The position numbers and the translations under genes are program-made. From assembly GCA_028278145.1 (NCBI GenBank), contig JANQEV010000134.1:1-56000 (forward strand): a stretch of 56,000 nucleotides of DNA, given 5' to 3'. Positions 1 through 8,191 of the stretch are shown here, piece by piece; the first letter of the stretch is position 1, and each line of letters opens with the position of its first letter. The notes under the pieces were generated by a model that ran no database searches, was not told where the DNA came from, and saw only the letters and a program-made list of their open reading frames with translations. This DNA comes from Chromatiales bacterium. Its GTDB lineage: Bacteria > Pseudomonadota > Gammaproteobacteria > Chromatiales > Chromatiaceae.

Positions 1-292
1 GTCGCTCTACCTCCCCCATCCATGGGGTCGTGCTGTGTTGGCTTGCTTGCTAAGGACTAAGGCCATTAGCTGCACAAGCCGCCTTGCATCTCAAGACGCA
101 AAGGCGACGTCTCGGCCATCATGGAAAAGCAAATACATGGATGTATTGTCTTTGCGAACCTAAGGATGGAATTAATCAGAGGTTCCCAAAGTATCTTGCC
201 CTGTTATTATGTCTGGAACTAATAACAGATAATCATTGCGATCGCCTTTATTACAGGCAGCGATAATTATACCGGGCGATCAGACGAAAAAC
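1..292. other. Non-coding stretch upstream of uppP with several hairpins
   Basis: I find no convincing gene here; the 60-codon open frame at 84-266 has no family-like composition. The stretch holds a row of inverted repeats: CCCCAT/ATGGGG at 14-27, AGACG/CGTCT near 93-116, AATACAT/ATGTATT at 132-147, and the 9-bp CTGTTATTA/TAATAACAG at 201-228. This could be a structured leader, a small RNA or the tail of an element lying to the left. I cannot assign it to a known RNA family. Confidence 0.3.
201..228. repeat. Perfect 9-bp inverted repeat upstream of uppP
   Basis: CTGTTATTA at 201-209 and TAATAACAG at 220-228 are exact reverse complements separated by 10 nt. The dyad ends 64 nt before the uppP start. 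There is no T-run on either side, so it is more likely an operator or RNA hairpin than a terminator. Its function is unknown. Confidence 0.5.
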
Positions 293-1102
293 ATGGAAAA
301 CGTTCAAATACTGCTATTGGCTCTGGTCCAGGGAATAACAGAGTTTCTGCCCATTTCAAGTTCAGCACACCTTATCCTGGCACCCAAGCTGTTTGGCTTT
401 AGTGACCAGGGGCTGGCCTTTGATGTGGCTGTACACCTGGGCTCATCGCTGGCGGTAATTGGTTACTTTCGAGCAGAGTTGCTCCTCATCGGTAGAGATT
501 TCCTGCGTTCTCTGGGCCAGGCCGAAAAAGCAACAGATCATTCACGCATGGGTTGGATGATCATTCTTGCTACCTTGCCGATAATGATCTTTGGATTGGT
601 ATTTAAACCATTCATTGAGGAGCACATGCGTACAGCACTGATGATCGCCATGCCCACAATCGTCTTTGCGCTTTTCCTCTACTGGTTTGATGTCAAAGGC
701 AGGAAACAGCGCCATGAGTCATCTATCGTCTGGAAAGACGCCCTGGTGATCGGGTTGTTCCAGGCCCTGGCCATTTTCCCTGGCACCTCACGTTCCGGTA
801 TTACCATTACTGCTGGTCTGATGTTGGGATTAACCCGGGAGGCCGCATCCAGGTTCTCTTTTTTAGTGGCTATACCAACCATCCTGATGTCTGGCACTCT
901 GGTTACCTATGATCTTATGCTTAGTGCTGAGCCTATTGTATGGAATGAATTAGTTGCGGGAGCTGCTCTCTCGTTTGTGGCTGCTTATATGTGTATCCAC
1001 CTGTTTCTACGTTTTATTGAGAGATGCGGCATGTTGCCATTCGTGGTTTACCGGCTTTTTCTTGGCATATTACTGTTATTTGTGGCCTTGGCACACACAT
1101 GA
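293..1102 (+). CDS. uppP: Undecaprenyl-diphosphatase UppP (BacA family)
   Basis: This integral membrane enzyme dephosphorylates undecaprenyl pyrophosphate to recycle the lipid carrier for peptidoglycan and other cell-wall polymers. The 269-aa product matches the family length (about 270 aa). It begins with the family N-terminus: a glutamine-glycine-isoleucine-threonine-glutamate stretch followed by PISSSAHLIL. It also carries the second signature, FPGTSRSG, in the middle, and has many hydrophobic helices. I chose the ATG at 293 over an upstream ATG at 236 because the family homology begins there. Its stop codon overlaps the start of the cysZ-like gene (ATGA), so the two are probably translationally coupled. 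The identification is firm from motifs and length. Confidence 0.95.
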   Translation: MENVQILLLALVQGITEFLPISSSAHLILAPKLFGFSDQGLAFDVAVHLGSSLAVIGYFRAELLLIGRDFLRSLGQAEKATDHSRMGWMIILATLPIMIFGLVFKPFIEEHMRTALMIAMPTIVFALFLYWFDVKGRKQRHESSIVWKDALVIGLFQALAIFPGTSRSGITITAGLMLGLTREAASRFSFLVAIPTILMSGTLVTYDLMLSAEPIVWNELVAGAALSFVAAYMCIHLFLRFIERCGMLPFVVYRLFLGILLLFVALAHT

Positions 1103-1821
1103 AAAACAATAACCCGTTTTCCGGGGCCAGATACCTGATTCAAGGGCTCAAACTGTTGCTCAGGCCAGGCCTGCGCCGCTATGTGATTATGCCTCTGTTG
1201 ATTAATATCCTGGTGTTTTCACTGCTGATCTGGATAGGAGTCTCTCAGTTTAATCAGCTACTGGCCTGGATGCTGCCACAGGAGTCATGGCTGTCCTATC
1301 TGGAGTTCGTGCTGTGGCCACTGTTCGCTATTACCGTGGTGTTGCTTACTTTTTACAGTTTTACCATTCTGGCAAATCTGTTCGCCGCCCCGTTTAACGG
1401 GCTTTTGGCAGAAAAGGTAGAACAGCTACTGTCTGGACAAACACCAGGCAGCGGTGAGAATGGCCTCTTTCAGTCGATCTGGCCTGCAATACGATCAGAA
1501 CTGACCAAGCTGCTCTATTTCCTGTTACGTGCCCTGCCCCTACTACTGCTGTTTGTTATACCTGGAGTAAACCTGATTGCCCCTTTGCTCTGGTTCCTGT
1601 TCGGTATCTGGTACCTGGCGCTGGAGTATGCAGACTACCCAATGGCTAACAGTGGAATTACCTTCAAAGACCAGCACGCCAGGATGAAGCAGGTGCGTCT
1701 CACCGCCCTGGGTTTTGGTGGCAGCCTGACTGTACTGATGATGATCTCTATCCTCAATTTTGTCGCCATGCCAGCCGCAGTAGCCGGTGCCACGGCTATG
1801 TGGTGTGACCGTCGAGATTAG
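1099..1821 (+). CDS. cysZ: CysZ-like EI24-domain membrane protein
   Basis: The 240-aa product has the CysZ/EI24 layout: a short N-terminus with SGARYLIQG, then several long hydrophobic segments (about residues 30-55, 65-95, 135-175 and 205-230). In E. coli, CysZ supports sulfate uptake for cysteine synthesis; related proteins occur in species where the substrate is untested. The ATG at 1099 overlaps the uppP stop by 4 nt, which supports this start. The protein is slightly shorter than E. coli CysZ (about 253 aa). Its TAG stop lies in a TAGCCGCAA unit of the repeat that follows, so the very end of the gene may have been altered by repeat insertion. The family call is good; sulfate as the substrate is inferred. 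Confidence 0.82.
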   Translation: MKNNNPFSGARYLIQGLKLLLRPGLRRYVIMPLLINILVFSLLIWIGVSQFNQLLAWMLPQESWLSYLEFVLWPLFAITVVLLTFYSFTILANLFAAPFNGLLAEKVEQLLSGQTPGSGENGLFQSIWPAIRSELTKLLYFLLRALPLLLLFVIPGVNLIAPLLWFLFGIWYLALEYADYPMANSGITFKDQHARMKQVRLTALGFGGSLTVLMMISILNFVAMPAAVAGATAMWCDRRD

Positions 1822-1843
1822 CCGCAACTGCACATAAAACACT

Positions 1844-1998
1844 AGCCGCAAATAAACGCAAATACATGCGAATAAAAACAAAAGCACTCATTACTACTGC
1901 GGCTATCAGAAATGAGATTGAAGGCAGTGCATTCACACACCCACTAGGATAAGTGTTTATTTATAAGAACTTGCGTTTATTAGCGTTCATTTGCGGCT
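1844..1998. repeat. Interspersed element with long terminal inverted repeats
   Basis: About 28 nt at 1844-1871 (beginning AGCCGCAAATAAACGC) is matched, with a few mismatches, by the reverse complement of 1971-1998. The roughly 100 nt between them carry no gene. A further TAGCCGCAA unit sits at 1819, on the cysZ stop. The shape is that of a small non-coding interspersed repeat (MITE- or REP-like). Copy number cannot be judged from one window. Confidence 0.55.
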
Positions 1999-2043
1999 GA
2001 ATATGTTTTTTGAGTTCTTGCGCTGAGTTCTGGCATTACATCC

Positions 2044-3207
2044 CTAGGTTCTTTTCAAGAACCTCCTGATCCTGTCTACTCCCTCCTTGAGCCTTTCCAG
2101 ATCGGTGGTATAGGCGAAACGGATATGTGTTTCCGGGGCATTTTCACCAAAATCCATCCCTGGTGTTACCGCCACTCCCATCTGATCCAGCAGGTTCTGA
2201 GCAAAGCTGGCGCTATCACATGAGTGCCGGCTACAGTCTCCATATAGGTAGAATGCCCCCTGTGGCCTGACCGAGAATCTGAACCCAAGCTCCTCCAGTG
2301 CCGGTAACAGGTAGTCCCGACGCTGTTGAAACAGATCTCTACGCTGTTCCAGAATAGTGGTAGTTTCGTCACTGAATGCCTCCAGTGCCGCATACTGGGC
2401 CGGCGTGGGCGCAGCCAGAAAGATATTCTGTGCCAGACGGTCTATGGCATCAGTTGTGTCCAATGGCGCCACCAGCCACCCCAGGCGCCATCCAGTCATG
2501 CCATAGTATTTCGAGAAACTGTTGATCACATACAGATTGTCATCGGTCTCGAGTGCGGTGTGGTCTTCAGATTCATAGATCAGACCCTGGTAGATCTCAT
2601 CCACAATCAGGTAGCCGTCATGGCCCTGCACTACCTGGACTATATCCCGCAGTTCTTCTTTTGAGAGCATGGTACCGGTGGGATTTGATGGCGTTGCGAC
2701 CATCACTGCCCTGGTATTGTTTTTCCAGCTCTTTTCGATGAGGTCGGCATTGAGCTGAAACCGGCTGTCTGCTCCAACATCCACAGTCTGTGGAATGCCG
2801 CCCACCAGATGAACGAAATTCCTATTGCATGGGTAACCAGGATCAGCAAGTAACACACCGTCACCAGGATTGATCAGGACACTCATGAGAAGTTGTAGGG
2901 CCCCTGAGGCACCAGGTGTTACTGCGATACGCTCGGGTGCTATCTCCAGGCCATAACGGAGGTGATACTGATTACTGATGGCTTGGCGCAGTTCCGGTAG
3001 TCCCATGGCAGGGGTATAGTGGGTACGGCCGTCTTCCAGGGCGCGTAGTCCAGCCTGGATAATGGGTTCAGGAGTGGTAAAGTCCGGCTCCCCCACCTCC
3101 ATATGCACCACAGAGCGGCCCTGTGCCTCCAGTTCCCGGGCTCGAGCCAGCAGTTCCATAACATGGAATGGCCTGATATTTTTCATTCTATCTGCAGTCA
3201 ATTTCAA
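2044..3207 (-). CDS. Class I/II PLP-dependent aminotransferase
   Basis: The 387-aa fold-type I aminotransferase is about the length of the AspC/AlaA-like group. Visible features are the substrate-side GEPDF motif (39-43), SNPTGT near 174-179, the Asp-Tyr pair around 203-206 that holds the cofactor, and the Schiff-base lysine K233 in SFSKYYGMTGW. It is cytoplasmic and would exchange an amino group between an amino acid and a 2-oxoacid; the amino-acid specificity cannot be read from the sequence. It is transcribed divergently from dksA, with about 170 nt between them. A second in-frame ATG at codon 8 is also a plausible start. The family is certain; the substrate is open. Confidence 0.88.
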   Translation of the reverse strand: MKLTADRMKNIRPFHVMELLARARELEAQGRSVVHMEVGEPDFTTPEPIIQAGLRALEDGRTHYTPAMGLPELRQAISNQYHLRYGLEIAPERIAVTPGASGALQLLMSVLINPGDGVLLADPGYPCNRNFVHLVGGIPQTVDVGADSRFQLNADLIEKSWKNNTRAVMVATPSNPTGTMLSKEELRDIVQVVQGHDGYLIVDEIYQGLIYESEDHTALETDDNLYVINSFSKYYGMTGWRLGWLVAPLDTTDAIDRLAQNIFLAAPTPAQYAALEAFSDETTTILEQRRDLFQQRRDYLLPALEELGFRFSVRPQGAFYLYGDCSRHSCDSASFAQNLLDQMGVAVTPGMDFGENAPETHIRFAYTTDLERLKEGVDRIRRFLKRT

Positions 3208-3308
3208 ATACCCCGGGAACAGGCGTAAGCCCCTAAATCTAATGGATTAGCTTACCCCAAAGACCGGCATAAAAGCACCTTTAGCTGTCTGGAAAGATAC
3301 ACAAAATC

Positions 3309-3337
3309 TTGCCCGGAACCGGCGATTCTGGTATAGA
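3309..3337 (+). promoter_or_regulatory. Candidate sigma70 promoter for dksA
   Basis: TTGCCC (3309-3314) and TATAGA (3332-3337) are separated by 17 nt and lie about 40 nt before the dksA start. The spacing is ideal and both boxes are moderate matches. No experimental support exists here. Confidence 0.4.
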
Positions 3338-3375
3338 TACCGCCCTTCATTAGACTGGTTTGTCAGGAGAATTTA

Positions 3376-3819
3376 ATGGTCGCTAAAAAGAAAGCCGAAA
3401 AAGAGCTTTCCGGTCCATTCGGCTTCACGCCCTACAAGATCAAGAAGGGTGAGGAGTATATGAATGAAAAACAGGAAGAGCACTTTCGAGCCATCATGGA
3501 GGCATGGAAGAAGGACCTTATGGCGGAAGTGGACAGAACCGTACATCACATGCAGGATGAAGCAGCCAACTTCCCTGATCCTACCGACCGGGCAAGTCAG
3601 GAATCGGAGTTCAGCCTGGAACTGCGTACTCGTGACCGCGAGCGTAAACTGATCAAGAAAATTGAAGAAACCCTGACACTGATTGACAGCCACGAATATG
3701 GCTTCTGTGAATCCTGTGGTGTAGAGATCGGAATCCGCAGACTGGAGGCGAGGCCAACGGCTACCCTGTGTATTGACTGCAAGACCCTGGACGAGATCAG
3801 GGAAAAGCAGATGAGCTGA
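3376..3819 (+). CDS. dksA: RNA polymerase-binding transcription factor DksA
   Basis: DksA binds in the secondary channel of RNA polymerase and works with ppGpp in the stringent response. The 147-aa protein has the standard layout: a helical N-terminus, a coiled-coil with the acidic tip DPTD (Asp68, Asp71), and a C4 zinc finger formed by Cys111, Cys114, Cys132 and Cys135. All four cysteines are present, so this is the canonical zinc-binding form. An AGGAG box sits 7-8 nt before the ATG. gluQRS follows after a strong terminator; dksA-gluQRS is a conserved gammaproteobacterial pair. The call is certain. Confidence 0.97.
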   Translation: MVAKKKAEKELSGPFGFTPYKIKKGEEYMNEKQEEHFRAIMEAWKKDLMAEVDRTVHHMQDEAANFPDPTDRASQESEFSLELRTRDRERKLIKKIEETLTLIDSHEYGFCESCGVEIGIRRLEARPTATLCIDCKTLDEIREKQMS

Positions 3820-3842
3820 TTACCTCTACTGATTGTTAGCGG

Positions 3843-3871
3843 AAAGCCGGCTTTATAGCCGGCTTTTTCGT
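3843..3871 (+). terminator. Rho-independent terminator after dksA
   Basis: AAAGCCGGC and GCCGGCTTT form a GC-rich hairpin around a short loop and are followed by a T-run at 3863-3868. It lies between dksA and gluQRS, so gluQRS expression would depend on read-through or its own promoter. Confidence 0.85.
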
Positions 3872-3888
3872 TTAAAATATGAACATCT

Positions 3889-4776
3889 ATGAGTGATATT
3901 GGAAGATACAGAGGGCGATTTGCCCCTTCCCCATCCGGGCCTTTGCACTTTGGCTCCCTGGTGGCTGCCCTTGGAAGTTACCTGGATGCGCGTAGTCTCA
4001 ATGGTGATTGGTTGTTAAGAATGGAGGATATAGACCCTCCCCGGGAAAAACCCGGGGCAGCGGATGCAATTCTTAACACTTTGGAACTGTTCGGATTTGA
4101 GTGGGATGAAGCAGTGCTGTACCAGAGCAGCCGTATAGATGCCTACCGCGAGATCACTGGCTATCTAACTTCACAGGGACTGGCATATCCCTGTAGTTGT
4201 AGTAGAAAACAGGTGGAAACAGCTGGAAGCCAGGGGCCAGAAGGCATTATCTATCCTGGAACCTGTCGCCACGGCACAGAGATTTCCCGCGCTACCAAAA
4301 CCCTTAGAGTTGTTACCGACTCAGTAGAGATCAGTTTTCCAGATTTGATCCATGGTAGATTCCGGCAGGATCTGGAACGGGATGTGGGTGATTTCATAGT
4401 ACGTCGGGCCGATGGGCTATACGCCTACCAACTGGCAGTGGTGGTAGATGACGCCTTTCAGAACATTACCCGTATTGTCAGGGGTAGTGACCTGCTCTTC
4501 TCCACCCCACGCCAGGTGTATCTGCAACGACTGTTGGGATTACCGCAACCGGAATACTCACATCTGCCCTTGGTAATGGGAGAAGATGGTAGAAAGCTAA
4601 GCAAGCAGAGCCTGGCCTGGCCGGTAGATGCTAGTGATCCTCTACCTAGTCTGATACAGGCAGCTAAATTTCTCGGGCAGATCCCTCCTGCTGATGCCCC
4701 ATCCAATCTGGATGAGTTTTGGGAGTGGGCGATCTCAAGCTGGGACAACTCCTCGGTGCCGGTACAGAAATTTTAG
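3889..4776 (+). CDS. gluQRS: Glutamyl-Q tRNA(Asp) synthetase GluQRS
   Basis: This truncated GluRS paralogue activates glutamate and attaches it to the queuosine base of tRNA-Asp. The 295-aa length fits. It keeps the class I synthetase catalytic core: an HIGH-like HFGS motif (20-23) after PSPSGPL, and a KMSKS-like KLSKQ near residue 237. Zinc ligands are seen as Cys102, Cys104, Tyr122 and Cys126. There is no C-terminal anticodon-binding domain, as expected for this family. It lies directly after dksA, the usual position. Its stop codon falls inside a palindrome shared with the convergent nuclease gene. Confidence 0.96.
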   Translation: MSDIGRYRGRFAPSPSGPLHFGSLVAALGSYLDARSLNGDWLLRMEDIDPPREKPGAADAILNTLELFGFEWDEAVLYQSSRIDAYREITGYLTSQGLAYPCSCSRKQVETAGSQGPEGIIYPGTCRHGTEISRATKTLRVVTDSVEISFPDLIHGRFRQDLERDVGDFIVRRADGLYAYQLAVVVDDAFQNITRIVRGSDLLFSTPRQVYLQRLLGLPQPEYSHLPLVMGEDGRKLSKQSLAWPVDASDPLPSLIQAAKFLGQIPPADAPSNLDEFWEWAISSWDNSSVPVQKF

Positions 4777-4790
4777 CCTAAGTTTAGGCT
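4775..4790. terminator. Palindrome spanning two convergent stop codons
   Basis: AGCCTAA and TTAGGCT form a 7-bp dyad with a 2-nt centre. It includes the last bases of the gluQRS TAG and the whole stop codon of the opposing AddA-like gene, with AT-rich flanks on the gluQRS side. It may act as a compact bidirectional terminator, but the stem is short. Confidence 0.4.
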
Positions 4791-7700
4791 TCCCAACTGC
4801 GCCAGCCGCATAGCAGGGGGAAATAGAGGCCAAGTCTTATAGGGCGGTCTTCCAGCTGTCGAAATACTGCGGCGTAGCGTTCAAGCTGTCCCCGATATCG
4901 CACCTGCTCCTGATCAAGAAACTGCTCGATGTCACTTCCCTCGTGCCAGCCGGTCTTATAATCGATTATCCACCTGATGCCGTCCTCATCGATGAAGGTT
5001 CGGTCCACGATGATGCTCACCAGCTTGTGGTTAAGCAACGCACTGAGGGCATATTCTGATCTGGGATCTGCATGTTGATGTGACAGGATCCAACTCCCGC
5101 GCTGATCTGAAAGGGTGCGGTTGATGGCGTTGCAGACCCGGGACACCGCTGCATCCAATTCATCCTTGGGTACTCCCAGATGGACCAGGGCATTTCCGAA
5201 CGCAGGCCGGAGTGAATCAACCTGCTGCTTGCTCCATTTTTCAGCCCCATCCACCGATATCCTTTGCAGATAGCGATGCACCAGGGTTCCCACATGTCTA
5301 GCGCTCTCTGTGGCCCAGTCGAATTCCACTCTTTCAGGGTTTGATATCTCTATGGATTGCAGCTGGCTGGAAACAGTAACTGGTTGTACCAACTCTTCCA
5401 GGGGCAGTCTCCAGTCACCTGGCAGCCGCCGAATAGCTATGGGCTCACCTGCCTCAACCAGCTCTTCAGATACCACTTCCTGTGGTGCTTCATCTGCAGC
5501 CAGTTGTTGAAATGCCTGTCTGATCTCCTCCGCTCCCCACAGAGATGCCAGTAGTGAGCTCTGCTTGGGACTGCGTAACCGATCATTTTTAGCATCAAAT
5601 TCTGTATGTCCCAGCAGGTGGAGCTGTTTCCTGGCCCTGGTGGCTGCCACATACAGCAGCCGGCCCTCCTCCAGGCGTCCCTTCTCGCTAACCATACTGC
5701 GCAGATAGCGGTAGATTGGATCATCATCCATGTCTGCACCCTTGATTGGGGCCAGCAGTAGATCAGAGTCTCCACCTGGGTTGTTGCGCTCCAGCCAGTA
5801 CATGAGCCTGGATTCATCCACCCTTGGGGTGCGACCCAGGCCAGGAATGATGACATGATCAAACTCCAGCCCTTTAGCGGCATGCATGGTCATCAACTGC
5901 ACACGTCCATCCGCTTCTATATCAGGAGGCGCATATAGTTTTTCCAGTGCGTCATCCAGTGCAGCAAAGTCATCCAGGTCTCCGCCATGATCAAACTCTT
6001 CAAGCAGCTGGAACAGCATCTGTGCCTGCTCCAACTCGGTCTCAGTCTGAGTCACTGCTGCACCACCCAGGGCCAGCCAGTTACCTGCCACCAGTTGACT
6101 TAGTGACACTCGTCTCACAGCGTTAAGGCTGTGCTCCATGACCGACACAAATCGCCCCAGTCGTGCCTGGCCATCACTACTTATAGTGGCTGTTACCTCA
6201 CTGTTTTGGATGAGTTCCCAGATGGTCAGGTCATGATTACCACCAGCCAAAGTCAGCAGGTCACTAAGGACAAGGCCACACCAGGGAGCACGTAGTATGG
6301 CCAGCCAGGAGATACGATCCGCGGGGTGCAGCAGTGCCCGGGTTAGTGCCATCAGATCATATATGACCGGACATTCTGAGAGAGGCTCTACATCCATGGC
6401 CTGAAACCTGATCCCAGCCTGTTGCAGCTCGGGTATGATAGAAGCCAGATGGCTCCTGGTGCGTACCAGTACGGCCACTGTATCCCCATCCTGGCTTAGA
6501 GCCGACTGCACCAGTTCCCGCACTCTTTCAGCCTCGGAGACATCATCGCGCCTGATGTATGGATGTATTGTTACTGCATCCTCAATGGAATTGCTATGGA
6601 ACGGTATGGAATCGGCATAGGTGACGGCACCTGTAGACATATCCTCCTGTACGGGAAAGATCTGCCGGAACACGCCGTTCACCCAATCCACTATCCCCTG
6701 CTGGGAACGGAAGTTTACACACAGGGTGATTGGGAGCATCTGGATGTTGCCAATGCCATCCTGTCTCGCCTTCAGATAGAGCCCAACCTCTGCCTCACGA
6801 AAGCGGTAGATGGACTGCATGGGATCGCCCACCACGAACAGGGTTCTGCCATCATCCGGTTGCCAACCCCTGGTTAGCTGTTGCAGGAGTTCAAACTGAC
6901 CATTTGCGGTGTCCTGAAACTCATCCATCAGGATGTGCTGGATACGGTAATCCAAAGCCATGGCCAGGTCTGTTGGGTTCTCATCATCACCCAGGGCGGT
7001 GCGGGCTCCCAGGGCCATCTCGATGAAATCCACCTTACCAATATCGGCCATGACCAGCCGCAACTCTGCCACTGCGATGCGCAGGAACAGAAACAGTGCC
7101 TGCATCACCTGCCACTGCTCTTCGGTGTAGCCTGGTCGCGGCAGGCTGCGAACCTGGGCCAGGTTGCGGATAAAGTGTGGGTGTTCCTGCAGGTTTGCCG
7201 ACAATGCCTGAAATGCCTGCTTCATCTGCTGGCAGATCTCTTTCCCTTCGGTGTTGGTGGTGGGGAAGCCAATCCTCTTATCCACCTTCTGTCTTGGGCT
7301 GTCCTTGTCCGTCAATAACAGCTTTGCCAGAGCCTGCCACTGCTGGATATCTTCTGCTTTTGCAGCGGGTAACCGTTCCATGTTCAGGCAGGACATAAGC
7401 GGATGATCAGTTTTCCCCTCATGGTGGAGATTGGATGCGGCGAAACTGGCCAGTGTCACCATCTCAGAACCCAAACTGCCGGGGATGGTCATGCTTAATT
7501 CTGCCAGGGAGTGTTCCACGGCTCTTTTCAATGCCTGCTCCAACTCCTGTCGTCGCAACCACTCCTCATTGCCACCTACAACATGCCGTAGCCACTGATC
7601 ACGTTTTGCCAGCATGCTAACCAGTAGCTGCTCCAGTCTGGGTATGTTGTTGTCCAGGTGCCCCAGCAGGGTGGCGACAGCATCGCCCCACTCCCGACCA

Positions 7701-8191
7701 TATTCCAGGTGGCGGATGGCAGCCCTGGCAGCATCCAGGTAGAGCTCCTGTGGGTCATCTATGATGCCGGGCTGCCCACCAAAGGTAGAGAGCAGAGGCA
7801 GTTGCCGGGTGAGACCACTGCAGAGTGAATCTATGGTCTGGATCTTGAGTCTGGAGGTTGATTTCCGTATAGACCATTCCAGATCAATGTCCCGTTGCAG
7901 TACCTTGCCTGCCAGCTCCCAGGTAAGCTTCGCATGCGGTTGCTCCGGTTCCGGTTGTTCCGCCTTATCCAGGGCCTCCAGAACACGATTACGCATCTCT
8001 GAGGCTGCTTTCCGGGTGAAGGTGATCGCAATGATCTCCTCCGGCTCGTTCACCTCTGACAGAAGCCCCAGGTAGCGTTGAATCAGCAGCTCTGTTTTAC
8101 CCGAGCCCGCAGGTGCCTGCACGATAAAAGAGTGTTCAGGACTCAGGGCCTGTTCCCGCTGGTGCTGATCCTGTATCTGTACGCTATTCAC
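4784..8191 (-). CDS. AddA/RecB-like UvrD-family helicase-nuclease
   Basis: The 1135-aa protein is an SF1A helicase joined to a C-terminal RecB-type nuclease. Walker A is APAGSGKT (26-33), Walker B is in DEFQDT, later helicase motifs include GDPMQSIYRFR and the TMHAAKGLEFD block, and the nuclease has IDYKTG near the C-terminus. It would pair with the next gene's product to resect double-strand breaks for RecA loading, in the manner of AddAB or RecBCD. Its ATG overlaps the stop of the AddB-like gene (ATGA), giving a two-gene operon. No RecC or RecD gene is seen here, and the organisation fits AddAB better than RecBCD. Confidence 0.88.
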   Translation of the reverse strand: MNSVQIQDQHQREQALSPEHSFIVQAPAGSGKTELLIQRYLGLLSEVNEPEEIIAITFTRKAASEMRNRVLEALDKAEQPEPEQPHAKLTWELAGKVLQRDIDLEWSIRKSTSRLKIQTIDSLCSGLTRQLPLLSTFGGQPGIIDDPQELYLDAARAAIRHLEYGREWGDAVATLLGHLDNNIPRLEQLLVSMLAKRDQWLRHVVGGNEEWLRRQELEQALKRAVEHSLAELSMTIPGSLGSEMVTLASFAASNLHHEGKTDHPLMSCLNMERLPAAKAEDIQQWQALAKLLLTDKDSPRQKVDKRIGFPTTNTEGKEICQQMKQAFQALSANLQEHPHFIRNLAQVRSLPRPGYTEEQWQVMQALFLFLRIAVAELRLVMADIGKVDFIEMALGARTALGDDENPTDLAMALDYRIQHILMDEFQDTANGQFELLQQLTRGWQPDDGRTLFVVGDPMQSIYRFREAEVGLYLKARQDGIGNIQMLPITLCVNFRSQQGIVDWVNGVFRQIFPVQEDMSTGAVTYADSIPFHSNSIEDAVTIHPYIRRDDVSEAERVRELVQSALSQDGDTVAVLVRTRSHLASIIPELQQAGIRFQAMDVEPLSECPVIYDLMALTRALLHPADRISWLAILRAPWCGLVLSDLLTLAGGNHDLTIWELIQNSEVTATISSDGQARLGRFVSVMEHSLNAVRRVSLSQLVAGNWLALGGAAVTQTETELEQAQMLFQLLEEFDHGGDLDDFAALDDALEKLYAPPDIEADGRVQLMTMHAAKGLEFDHVIIPGLGRTPRVDESRLMYWLERNNPGGDSDLLLAPIKGADMDDDPIYRYLRSMVSEKGRLEEGRLLYVAATRARKQLHLLGHTEFDAKNDRLRSPKQSSLLASLWGAEEIRQAFQQLAADEAPQEVVSEELVEAGEPIAIRRLPGDWRLPLEELVQPVTVSSQLQSIEISNPERVEFDWATESARHVGTLVHRYLQRISVDGAEKWSKQQVDSLRPAFGNALVHLGVPKDELDAAVSRVCNAINRTLSDQRGSWILSHQHADPRSEYALSALLNHKLVSIIVDRTFIDEDGIRWIIDYKTGWHEGSDIEQFLDQEQVRYRGQLERYAAVFRQLEDRPIRLGLYFPLLCGWRSWEA

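Noticed and set aside
85-115. GACGCAAAG resembling part of a c-di-GMP-I riboswitch.
   Set aside because: The partner strand and the second conserved helix are missing, so one shared 9-mer is not enough.
84-266. 60-codon open frame upstream of uppP.
   Set aside because: No ribosome-binding site, no family-like composition, and it runs through the hairpin region.
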